Positions 1 to 5,895 of a stretch of DNA of 15,662 nt are shown in pieces (the first letter of the stretch is position 1; the number at the start of each line of letters is the position of its first letter). The translations under genes were made by a program, and so were the position numbers. Source of the DNA: Bacillota bacterium (lineage in GTDB: Bacteria > Bacillota > Clostridia > Peptostreptococcales > Anaerovoracaceae); contig JAEDDI010000043.1 of assembly GCA_016293805.1 (NCBI GenBank), positions 1-15,662 of the forward strand. The letters run 5' to 3'. The notes under the pieces are model-generated. The model saw only the letters and a list, made by a program, of their open reading frames with translations, searched no databases and was not told the origin of the DNA.

Positions 1-271
1 TAAGGATGATAAGGTTACCTAAAGCTACGTTTAGGATTGAAAGCCAAGGTGAAACACCCATACCGATAAGTCCTGATGCAAGTGAAAGTGATGGAATACA
101 GATTGACATACCAACCCATAACATAGCGATTGTGTAAGTAGTCCAAGTTCTTTCCGCAACAGATGATGGAGCTAAGTCGTCATTGAAGTACTTTGATGAC
201 ATCAGTTCCTGCATTGTAGCGTCGGATAATTCGAATAATCCGTTACGCTGAACCTGTGTGTAAGTAGACAT
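1..271 (-). CDS. NCS1-family permease (nucleobase/allantoin/hydantoin transporter), N-terminal part only
   Basis: The minus strand opens with ATG at 271-269, preceded by a GGAGG ribosome binding site (279-283) seven bases away. It stays open for 90 codons to the window edge, so the C-terminus is missing. The hydrophilic N-terminal tail carries 'NDDLAPSSVAERTWTTY' (about residues 28-44), which matches the conserved 'N-DLAP---RTW' entry motif of NCS1 nucleobase:cation symporters such as purine/cytosine permeases, PucI and hydantoin permeases. A first membrane helix (about 46-67) and the start of a second (about 75-90) follow. The family imports purines, cytosine, allantoin, hydantoins or thiamine; the substrate cannot be told from this fragment. 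It is divergent from nth. I am fairly sure of the family and unsure of the substrate. Confidence 0.8.
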   Translation of the reverse strand, partial: MSTYTQVQRNGLFELSDATMQELMSSKYFNDDLAPSSVAERTWTTYTIAMLWVGMSICIPSLSLASGLIGMGVSPWLSILNVALGNLIIL

Positions 272-370
272 TTAAACACCTCCATATAAAATTGTAAATT
301 ATAACACTAACATTATACAATGAAACCAGTTTAAAATAAGCTTTTTTTCAAAAAATCAGTCGATAATTTT

Positions 371-395
371 GTTTGTTTTTCTTTGAAAACCAAAC
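371..395. repeat. Near-perfect inverted repeat, operator or hairpin candidate
   Basis: Arms GTTTG-t-TTTTC (371-381) and GAAAA-c-CAAAC (385-395) pair at 10 of 11 positions around a TTT centre; the single mismatch is symmetric (376 against 390). The dyad lies about 55-80 bases upstream of the nearer minus-strand -10-like hexamer of the permease gene. That would suit an upstream operator or activator site. No T-run follows on either strand to make it a clear terminator. The function is inferred only from position and symmetry. Confidence 0.4.
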
Positions 396-507
396 GCGAA
401 AATACATAACAACTCCATGAATTTCAAGGGTTTTCCCTATGTCTGACAGTTAAAAAATACATTAAAAAACATCAAAATTCCGTTAAAGTCGTTTTTGCAT
501 TTTTTAG

Positions 508-546
508 CAAGTTTGTACCATTATTCGAATGTATGCAACAAACTTG
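508..546. repeat. Perfect 9-bp inverted repeat with a central palindrome
   Basis: CAAGTTTGT (508-516) is mirrored exactly by ACAAACTTG (538-546). The palindrome ATTCGAAT (523-530) sits almost on the centre of the dyad. The element lies about 25 bases upstream of the putative -35 of nth and well away from the permease start. Size and symmetry suit a regulator binding site better than a terminator, since no T-run follows. The binding protein is unknown. Confidence 0.45.
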
Positions 547-558
547 TTCACACATTCA

Positions 559-586
559 TCACATTTGCCTTCCCAAAAGGATGTGA
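559..586. repeat. Dyad TCACAT-N16-ATGTGA overlapping the nth -35 region
   Basis: TCACAT (559-564) and ATGTGA (581-586) are exact inverted copies, with a nested CCTT (568-571)/AAGG (577-580) pair inside. The element covers the proposed -35 box of nth (570-575), a position typical of a repressor site. The orientation is opposite to a CRP half-site pair. Chance occurrence in AT-rich sequence cannot be excluded. Confidence 0.3.
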
Positions 587-598
587 CAGATATATAAT
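570..598 (+). promoter_or_regulatory. Putative promoter of nth
   Basis: A perfect TATAAT (593-598) lies 17 bases after TTCCCA (570-575), which matches the consensus -35 at four of six positions. The predicted start point is near 605, leaving a leader of about 25 bases before nth. Confidence 0.45.
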
Positions 599-629
599 AT
601 AGTAAAAAACATTAAGGATTAATGGCAAA

Positions 630-1259
630 ATGAAAAGAGAAACTGTTTTAACTATACTTAAACTGCTTGACAGAATTTACCCCAATGCAGGCTGTGCCCT
701 TAATTATCAGACTCCGTTTCAGCTGCTAATTGCTGTTGTATTATCAGCGCAGACAACCGATAAAAGTGTTAACAATGTCACTCCCCTTCTGTTTGAGCAG
801 TATCCCGACCCTTCTTCTCTTGCAGCTGCAGATCAGGACGATGTAGCTGAATGCATCAGAAGAATCGGCATGTACAGAACTAAGTCCAGAAATATCATCA
901 GCCTTTCAGCTAAACTGGTTTCAGACTATGGAAGTGAAGTCCCCGATGACTACGAAAGTCTTGTTTCGCTTCCCGGTGTTGGAAGAAAAACGGCAAATGT
1001 TGTGCTTGCGGAGGCATTCGGTCATCAGAGAATCGCTGTGGATACACATGTGTTCCGCGTTTCCAACAGAATAGGTTTCACAAGCGAAAAGGACGTTCTA
1101 AGAACGGAGATGGAACTTATGCGAACTATACCCGAAGAAATGTGGTCACATTCACATCACCTTCTTATATTTCATGGAAGAAACCTGTGTCAGGCAAGGA
1201 ATCCGCACTGCAGCGAATGCGCTGTCAGTCCGTACTGCAGATATTTCAAAGAGCTCTAG
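630..1259 (+). CDS. nth: Endonuclease III (DNA glycosylase/AP lyase)
   Basis: Base-excision repair enzyme that removes oxidised pyrimidines and cleaves the abasic strand by beta-elimination. At 209 residues it has the usual family length. The helix-hairpin-helix LPGVGRKTA (114-122) carries the catalytic lysine K120, and VDTH (137-140) carries the catalytic aspartate D138; both fall at the numbers known for E. coli Nth. The C-terminal C-x6-C-x2-C-x5-C cluster (C187, C194, C197, C203) would bind the [4Fe-4S] centre. The ATG at 630 follows AAGGA (614-618); an upstream ATG at 622 stops after three codons and is not used. The gene appears to be monocistronic: a short hairpin with a T-run overlaps its stop codon and a new strong promoter follows. 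Identification is very secure. Confidence 0.96.
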   Translation: MKRETVLTILKLLDRIYPNAGCALNYQTPFQLLIAVVLSAQTTDKSVNNVTPLLFEQYPDPSSLAAADQDDVAECIRRIGMYRTKSRNIISLSAKLVSDYGSEVPDDYESLVSLPGVGRKTANVVLAEAFGHQRIAVDTHVFRVSNRIGFTSEKDVLRTEMELMRTIPEEMWSHSHHLLIFHGRNLCQARNPHCSECAVSPYCRYFKEL

Positions 1260-1270
1260 ATGCTCTTTTT
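1248..1270 (+). terminator. Short intrinsic terminator at the end of nth
   Basis: AAAGAGC (1248-1254) pairs with GCTCTTT (1262-1268) around a seven-base loop, and the run of five T ends at 1270. The nth stop codon lies in the loop. The stem is short with only three G-C pairs, so termination may be partial. Confidence 0.45.
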
Positions 1271-1276
1271 CTCCAA

Positions 1277-1304
1277 TTGACATATTTCCTCGTTATTGTA
1301 TAAT
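1277..1304 (+). promoter_or_regulatory. Consensus sigma-A-type promoter of icd
   Basis: Perfect TTGACA (1277-1282) and perfect TATAAT (1299-1304) are separated by 16 bases. This is the best promoter match in the window. The expected start near 1311 gives a leader of about 40 bases ahead of icd, and it confirms that icd starts at 1351 rather than inside nth. Confidence 0.8.
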
Positions 1305-1350
1305 TGTATACAGAAAAACAATAGATACTACATATAGAAAAGGAGCAGTA

Positions 1351-2562
1351 ATGGAAAAAATTAAAATGATTAACCCCATCGTTGAAATGGATGGAGATGA
1401 AATGACCAGAATTTTATGGAAAATGATTAAGGATGAACTTCTGATTCCTTTTGTTGATCTTAACACTGAATATTACGATCTGGGACTGGAAAAAAGAGAC
1501 GAGACCGGTGACCAGATTACAAAGGATGCTGCAGAAGCTGTTAAGAGACTTGGTGTAGGTGTAAAATGTGCCACAATAACTCCAAATGCGGCCAGAGTCG
1601 AGGAATATAATCTGAAGGAAATGTGGAAAAGTCCGAACGGAACCATCCGTGCAATACTTGACGGTACTGTTTTCAGAGCACCTATTATTGTGAAAGGAAT
1701 AGAGCCTTATGTGAAATCATGGAAGAAACCTATCACAATAGCAAGACATGCATACGGTGATGTATACAAAGCATCGGAAATGAAAATACCGGGACCCGGA
1801 AAATGTGAAATCGTATATACAGATGCCCAGGGCAGAGAATCAAGAGAACTGATTCACGAATTTGACGGTCCCGGAATCGTTCAGGGCATGCATAACCTCA
1901 ACAGATCAATCGAAAGCTTCGCACACTGCTGCTTTAAATATGCACTTGATACAAAGCAGGATTTATGGTTCGCATCCAAGGACACTATTTCCAAGAAATA
2001 TGACCATACATTCAAGGATATCCTTCAGGAAATATACGACAATGAGTACAGGGAACAGTTTGAAGATGCTGGAATTACATATTTTTACACACTGATTGAC
2101 GATGCTGTCGCACGAGTTGTTAAATCCGAAGGCGGATATATCTGGGCATGCAAAAACTATGACGGTGATGTCATGAGCGACATGGTTGCAACAGCCTTCG
2201 GTTCACTTGCAATGATGACATCTGTACTTGTTTCACCTGACGGATGCTACGAATACGAAGCTGCCCACGGAACTGTACAGCGTCACTATTACAACCATCT
2301 CAAGGGAGAAAAAACTTCAACTAATTCAGTTGCAACAATATTTGCGTGGAGCGGAGCACTTAGAAAGCGCGGTGAAATGGATGGAAACAGCGAGCTCATG
2401 AAATTCGCTGACATTCTGGAAAAGGCTACTATAGATACTATCGAAAGCGGAACAATGACAAAGGACCTTGCTCTCATAACTTCCATGAAGAATCCTGTAA
2501 TCGCAGGCAGTGAGGAATTCATCAAGGCCATCCGCGTCAACATAGAAAAGGCTCTCAGTTAA
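1351..2562 (+). CDS. icd: NADP-dependent isocitrate dehydrogenase, eukaryote-like (homodimeric) class
   Basis: Oxidatively decarboxylates isocitrate to 2-oxoglutarate, making NADPH in the cytoplasm. The 403-residue protein aligns collinearly with the human IDH1 type: T77, S94, N96, R100, R109 and R132 (in IARHAYGD) of the isocitrate site keep the human numbers, as does Y139. Further on, K210, D250/D251, D273 and D277 sit in the metal and catalytic positions, and HGTVQRH (306-312) is the NADP-binding segment whose final arginine region selects NADP. The start is set by AAAGGAG (1338-1344) seven to eight bases before ATG 1351; an in-frame extension back to 1174 would overlap nth and cross the promoter. 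The gene is followed 14 bases later by a GntR regulator, probably in one transcript. The product 2-oxoglutarate is the acceptor for ammonium assimilation, which fits the ammonium-response genes downstream. Confidence 0.96.
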   Translation: MEKIKMINPIVEMDGDEMTRILWKMIKDELLIPFVDLNTEYYDLGLEKRDETGDQITKDAAEAVKRLGVGVKCATITPNAARVEEYNLKEMWKSPNGTIRAILDGTVFRAPIIVKGIEPYVKSWKKPITIARHAYGDVYKASEMKIPGPGKCEIVYTDAQGRESRELIHEFDGPGIVQGMHNLNRSIESFAHCCFKYALDTKQDLWFASKDTISKKYDHTFKDILQEIYDNEYREQFEDAGITYFYTLIDDAVARVVKSEGGYIWACKNYDGDVMSDMVATAFGSLAMMTSVLVSPDGCYEYEAAHGTVQRHYYNHLKGEKTSTNSVATIFAWSGALRKRGEMDGNSELMKFADILEKATIDTIESGTMTKDLALITSMKNPVIAGSEEFIKAIRVNIEKALS

Positions 2563-2576
2563 TTCAGGAGGCTATT

Positions 2577-3245
2577 ATGGCAGTATTGACATACTCCGAT
2601 GATTTTTCATCAAATGCTCCCCTGTCCGGAATTCTCTTCAGACAGATACAAAAAGACATCCTTACCGGAGAACTTATCGCAGGGGAAAAACTCACAGAAC
2701 AGAGGATATGTGATCGCTACAAGGTGAGCAGAACACCCGTGCGTGAAGCTTTACGGCAGCTCGAAAAGGAAAGCCTTATTGAAAACATTCCTAACAGAGG
2801 TGCATTTGTAATCGGTTTTTCAAATCAGGATATTCTCGACATGTTTGACCTCCGGGCATCATATGAAGTTCTGGCTGTAGAATGGGCTATCGAACGCATG
2901 ACCGATAAAGAGCTTGAAGCATTTGAAGAAACATTTGAATTCATGGAATTCTATACTATGAAGAAGGATATAGAGAAGATGCTTAATATAAATATCAACT
3001 TCCACAGAAACCTTCATCATGCAACTCACAACAGAATGATTCAGCAGACTCTTTCATCATATCAACTGTATATCAAATATACAAACAGAAGAACATATGA
3101 CAATCCTGAGGAGTATCTCAGCACCGTCCTCGAGGAACACCGCAGGATATTCGAAGCTGTAAAATCAAGGAATACAGAACTGGGAATTTCTGCAATGCGG
3201 GATCATATGGAAAAATCAAAAGAAAGACGAATGGAACATATGTAG
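2577..3245 (+). CDS. GntR-family transcriptional regulator, FCD (FadR/VanR-like) subfamily
   Basis: Cytoplasmic DNA-binding regulator of 222 residues. The N-terminal winged helix-turn-helix (about 17-80) includes LTEQRICDRYKVSRTPVREA (39-58) and the wing around NRGAFV (73-78). The C-terminal all-helical FCD ligand domain (about 85-215) keeps the histidines expected to hold a metal: H143, H188 and H210. The usual aspartate four residues before the first histidine is Asn139 here, so metal binding may be altered. FCD regulators normally sense small organic acids or acyl compounds. CAGGAGG (2565-2571) sits six bases before the ATG. It lies 14 bases after icd and probably shares its promoter, so control of icd or of its own operon is a fair guess. 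The ligand is unknown. Confidence 0.88.
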   Translation: MAVLTYSDDFSSNAPLSGILFRQIQKDILTGELIAGEKLTEQRICDRYKVSRTPVREALRQLEKESLIENIPNRGAFVIGFSNQDILDMFDLRASYEVLAVEWAIERMTDKELEAFEETFEFMEFYTMKKDIEKMLNININFHRNLHHATHNRMIQQTLSSYQLYIKYTNRRTYDNPEEYLSTVLEEHRRIFEAVKSRNTELGISAMRDHMEKSKERRMEHM

Positions 3246-3246
3246 T

Positions 3247-3286
3247 ATAAAAGTCTCGGAAGGTACTTGCCTTCTGAGACTTTTAT
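3247..3286 (+). terminator. Long hairpin terminator after the GntR gene
   Basis: Bases 3247-3263 pair with 3270-3286 over 17 positions, with one G-T wobble, around a six-base loop. The stem begins with an A-rich and ends with a T-rich side (TTTT at 3281-3284). It separates icd-gntR from the ammonium-sensor operon. No strong promoter is visible in the 40 bases between it and the next gene, so some read-through may feed that operon. Confidence 0.75.
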
Positions 3287-3325
3287 GATAGTATATGATG
3301 TTGTAAACCATTAAGGAGGAATGGA

Positions 3326-5143
3326 ATGAATCTCTACACAGTCTGGGTGCTTATATGCAGCTGTATGATATGTTTCATGCAGGCTGGTTTCACATGCTAT
3401 GAAGCAGGGCTGATTAAAACAAAGAATATTATAGCAGTTGCAATAGAAAATCTTATCACTCTGATGATATCGGCTATCATGTTTTTTCTATTCGGTTATG
3501 CGATAATGTTCGGAACAGCGGAAAACATAGCGTTTTCCAGTATCGGTACTATTAACGACTATGCCTTCGCACTGATGCAGCTGATGTATGCCACAATATG
3601 CATTACCATTTTTGGAGGAGCCATGTCTGAAAGAACCAGAACAAATGCGCTTCTTGCCGGAGCAGCTATCTCAAGCGTTCTGATATATCCTGTATTCGGC
3701 AGATGGGTGTGGAACAGCGAAGGCTGGCTAAACACTCTGGGATTCATGGACTTTGCAGGAGGTTCTGTAGTACATCTTTCCGGCGGACTCATTGCACTTG
3801 CGGGTATAATAAGTGTGGGGAAAAGAAAGGATTCCGACTCGGGAAAATCAAATGTTCCGTTTGCCGTTCTTGGAGTATTCATACTCTGGTTCGGTTGGAT
3901 GGCGTTTGCAGGCGGAAGCTGTCCTGCATTCACAGAGCGGGTCCCTGTTACTCTTCTCAATACAACGATTGCCGCAGCGTTCGGAATGGCCGGTTCCCTT
4001 TCACTCAGGTTTCTATTCAAAAAAAGAGGGCAGTTCCTCATTTCAATATTTGACGGTATACTCGGCGGACTTGCAGCAATTACAGCATGTTCGTACTATG
4101 TGAAGCCCTGCAGCGCGGCAGTAATTGCATTCACCGCGGGCGCTGTTGCAATGATATGTCATTATCTTCTGAAACACCTTGATATAGATGATGCCGTAGA
4201 TGCTGTTCCCGTTCATCTTGCAGGCGGTATAACAGGCCTTGTTCTGCTTCCGTTTTTTGCAGAGCAGCAGTTTATAGTAACATCATCGAGGATTGCACAG
4301 CTAGGCATTCAGTGTATAGGAATATCAGTCAACATCGTGTGGACATTCGGCCTTTCGCTTCTTATGTTCCAGATAATAAAGCGTACCATTGGCCTTCGTG
4401 AAAGCACCGAAGCAGAGGAAAAAGGACTCAACATCACTGAATTTGAAGACATATATTCCTGGGAGCATTTCATGGAGAAAAGTGAATACCAGGAACAGAT
4501 ATACAAGAAAAACAAACTGCTTCGCAAACAGGCAAGACTTATAACCGTAACAGAAGAACAGGAAAAAAACAGAATCCGGCAGGAACTTCATGACGGTGTC
4601 GGACAGTCACTGGCAGCACTCAAGCTTATCCTTGGAATGGCAAAGAACAACCCGGACAATCCGGATCTTGTGGAAAATGCGATTGCAATGACAGATGATT
4701 CCATAAAAGAAATGAGAGCCATTCTCAACAACCTCAATCCCCCTAAACTTGAAGAAGGACTTGAGAAGGCAATTGAGGCGCTCTGCATAAGTTTCTCGGC
4801 AATTGACGGGGTTACATGCACGATGGAATCCAGTTGTGAAATTCCTCCTTACGATGAAACGCATGCACTCAATATATTCAGAGTAATACAGGAAGCCTGT
4901 AGCAACGCAGTCAAGCACGGCGATGCTGAAAATATATGTGTGAGTATAAAGGAATCCGGCAGCGGGTGTATATTTGAAATATCAGACGACGGCAAGGGCT
5001 TCCATGTATCCGAAAAGAAATTCGGTATGGGCATTCCGTCAATGACAGACAGGATGCGTATGCTTGGCGGTGATTTTTCAATATACAGTACAGTCGGAGA
5101 AGGAACAAGAGTGGTAGCGGAGGTGCCATATGGAGAACAGTAA
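3326..5143 (+). CDS. Ammonium-channel (Amt) domain fused to a NarX/DesK-type sensor histidine kinase
   Basis: Predicted membrane receptor that reads ammonium through an Amt pore and signals by autophosphorylation; 605 residues. Residues 1-355 form an 11-helix Amt/Rh fold. It starts with the MQAGF-x4-EAG variant of helix 1 (18-28) and keeps SER (101-103), DFAGGSVVH with D142 and first pore histidine H150, WMAFAGGS with W191, F194 and S198, and DDAVDAVPVH with second pore histidine H297. The outer gate phenylalanine (AmtB F107) is Y88. The conserved Amt C-terminal tail (358-377) leads into a linker (about 380-408), then a HisKA_3 dimerisation helix with phosphoacceptor H422 in RQELHDGVGQ, and a HATPase domain with N-box E523/N527, DDGKGF (554-559), GMGI (567-570) and GEGT (591-594). 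AAGGAGG (3313-3319) sets the start. The next gene overlaps by 14 bases and is the cognate regulator. Whether the pore still conducts ammonium is unknown. Confidence 0.93.
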   Translation: MNLYTVWVLICSCMICFMQAGFTCYEAGLIKTKNIIAVAIENLITLMISAIMFFLFGYAIMFGTAENIAFSSIGTINDYAFALMQLMYATICITIFGGAMSERTRTNALLAGAAISSVLIYPVFGRWVWNSEGWLNTLGFMDFAGGSVVHLSGGLIALAGIISVGKRKDSDSGKSNVPFAVLGVFILWFGWMAFAGGSCPAFTERVPVTLLNTTIAAAFGMAGSLSLRFLFKKRGQFLISIFDGILGGLAAITACSYYVKPCSAAVIAFTAGAVAMICHYLLKHLDIDDAVDAVPVHLAGGITGLVLLPFFAEQQFIVTSSRIAQLGIQCIGISVNIVWTFGLSLLMFQIIKRTIGLRESTEAEEKGLNITEFEDIYSWEHFMEKSEYQEQIYKKNKLLRKQARLITVTEEQEKNRIRQELHDGVGQSLAALKLILGMAKNNPDNPDLVENAIAMTDDSIKEMRAILNNLNPPKLEEGLEKAIEALCISFSAIDGVTCTMESSCEIPPYDETHALNIFRVIQEACSNAVKHGDAENICVSIKESGSGCIFEISDDGKGFHVSEKKFGMGIPSMTDRMRMLGGDFSIYSTVGEGTRVVAEVPYGEQ

Positions 5144-5777
5144 GATAAGAATATTTCTGGCGGATGATCACAAGCTTCTTAGAGAATCCCTGATAATGCT
5201 TCTATCGCAGGAAGAAGATATTGAAATAACCGGAAACGCATCTGACGGGCTTGATACAGTCAGGCAGATTTATGAAATGAAAGGCGAAACCGATATTCTC
5301 CTGATGGATATAGCAATGCCGCGAAAAGGCGGTTTTGAAACCGCAAAAGATATAAAATCATCATTTGAGAATATCAAAATAATATTCCTCACAATGCACA
5401 AAAATGAGGAAATGCTTGCAGAGGCCTTTGAAAACGGTGCTTCAGGCTATGTCCTCAAAGAAAATGCGTTTGAAGAACTGGTATCAGCCATACGAAAGGT
5501 AATGGCAGGAGAAATATATATATCCAATGTCATAGCTCCACTTCTTCTTAACGGTTTTCTTCAGAACGAGAAGCACAGCAAGGACCTTTCGGGCAGAGAG
5601 CGTGAGGTTCTGAAACTTCTTGCCGAGGGATACAGCAACAGGGAAATAGCAGATTTCCTTTCAATTTCAATAAAGACAGTCGAAACACACAGGGCGAATA
5701 TAATGAAAAAGAACAATTTTAAGAATATCACAGAGCTGGTTCTTTACGCTGTCAGAAATCATATTATTGAAGTATAG
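5130..5777 (+). CDS. NarL/LuxR-family response regulator, partner of the Amt-kinase
   Basis: Two-component DNA-binding regulator of 215 residues. The receiver domain (about 5-122) shows the acidic pair D12/D13, phosphoacceptor D60 in LLMDIAMP, T88 and K110. The C-terminal LuxR/GerE helix-turn-helix (about 152-212) reads LSGREREVLKLLAEGYSNRE and continues with the recognition helix KTVETHRANI (182-191). This output class is the usual partner of HisKA_3 kinases, which matches the upstream fusion. The ATG at 5130 lies inside the kinase gene, 14 bases before its stop, with GGAGG at 5119-5123, so translation is probably coupled. A terminator follows, then an ammonium transporter gene that is the most likely target (inference). 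Family assignment is secure; the regulon is unproven. Confidence 0.95.
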   Translation: MENSKIRIFLADDHKLLRESLIMLLSQEEDIEITGNASDGLDTVRQIYEMKGETDILLMDIAMPRKGGFETAKDIKSSFENIKIIFLTMHKNEEMLAEAFENGASGYVLKENAFEELVSAIRKVMAGEIYISNVIAPLLLNGFLQNEKHSKDLSGREREVLKLLAEGYSNREIADFLSISIKTVETHRANIMKKNNFKNITELVLYAVRNHIIEV

Positions 5778-5791
5778 AAAACGTTTAGGGT

Positions 5792-5818
5792 AAAACCTCC
5801 ATGTCTTTGGGGGTTTTT
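5792..5818 (+). terminator. Intrinsic terminator of the sensor-regulator operon
   Basis: AAAACCTCC (5792-5800) pairs with GGGGGTTTT (5809-5817) with one T-G wobble and an eight-base loop, followed by TTTTTCT. It ends the two-component operon 15 bases after the regulator stop and leaves the following amt gene to its own promoter. Confidence 0.8.
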
Positions 5819-5843
5819 CTGTATTTCAAAAAGCTTTCTTTTC

Positions 5844-5876
5844 ACATAATATTTAGTTGTGCTAGTTATGTATTAT
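5844..5876 (+). promoter_or_regulatory. Dyad and tandem repeats upstream of the ammonium transporter gene
   Basis: Two near-identical octamers, TAGTTGTG (5854-5861) and TAGTTATG (5863-5870), sit nine bases apart. Around them ACATAA (5844-5849) and TTATGT (5866-5871) form an exact inverted repeat with half-sites 22 bases apart, about two helix turns. TATTAT (5871-5876) is a possible -10 box with no good -35, as expected of an activator-dependent promoter. The element lies 20-52 bases before the amt start. A binding site for the adjacent NarL-type regulator is a plausible guess, not shown. Confidence 0.35.
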
Positions 5877-5895
5877 TTGAAAGGAAGTGTTATAA

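Larger units (their letters stand above)
272..629. other. Divergent intergenic region between permease and nth
   Basis: AT-rich spacer of 358 bases with no credible ORF. On the minus strand two TATAAT-like -10 hexamers (317-312 and 303-298) lie in front of the permease, but neither has a good -35 at 16-18 bases. On the plus strand a promoter-like pair precedes nth. Three dyads lie inside (371-395, 508-546, 559-586) and are listed separately. I see no RNA gene and no riboswitch that I can name. Confidence 0.6.

Noticed and set aside
377..389. CodY-box resemblance (TTTTC-ttt-GAAAA)
   Set aside because: The CodY consensus has a one-base centre between TTTTC and GAAAA; here the centre is three bases.
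1174..1350. In-frame upstream extension of icd beginning inside nth
   Set aside because: It overlaps nth, crosses a stretch containing a consensus promoter (1277-1304), and lacks a ribosome binding site; ATG 1351 has AAAGGAG and matches the family N-terminus.
3294..3299. TATGAT as -10 of the Amt-kinase operon
   Set aside because: No acceptable -35 lies 16-18 bases upstream; the region there is the terminator hairpin, so I did not call a promoter.
3559..4041. Antisense ORF of 160 codons within the Amt-kinase gene
   Set aside because: It is a shadow frame of a strongly recognised gene, with no ribosome binding site and a low-complexity product.
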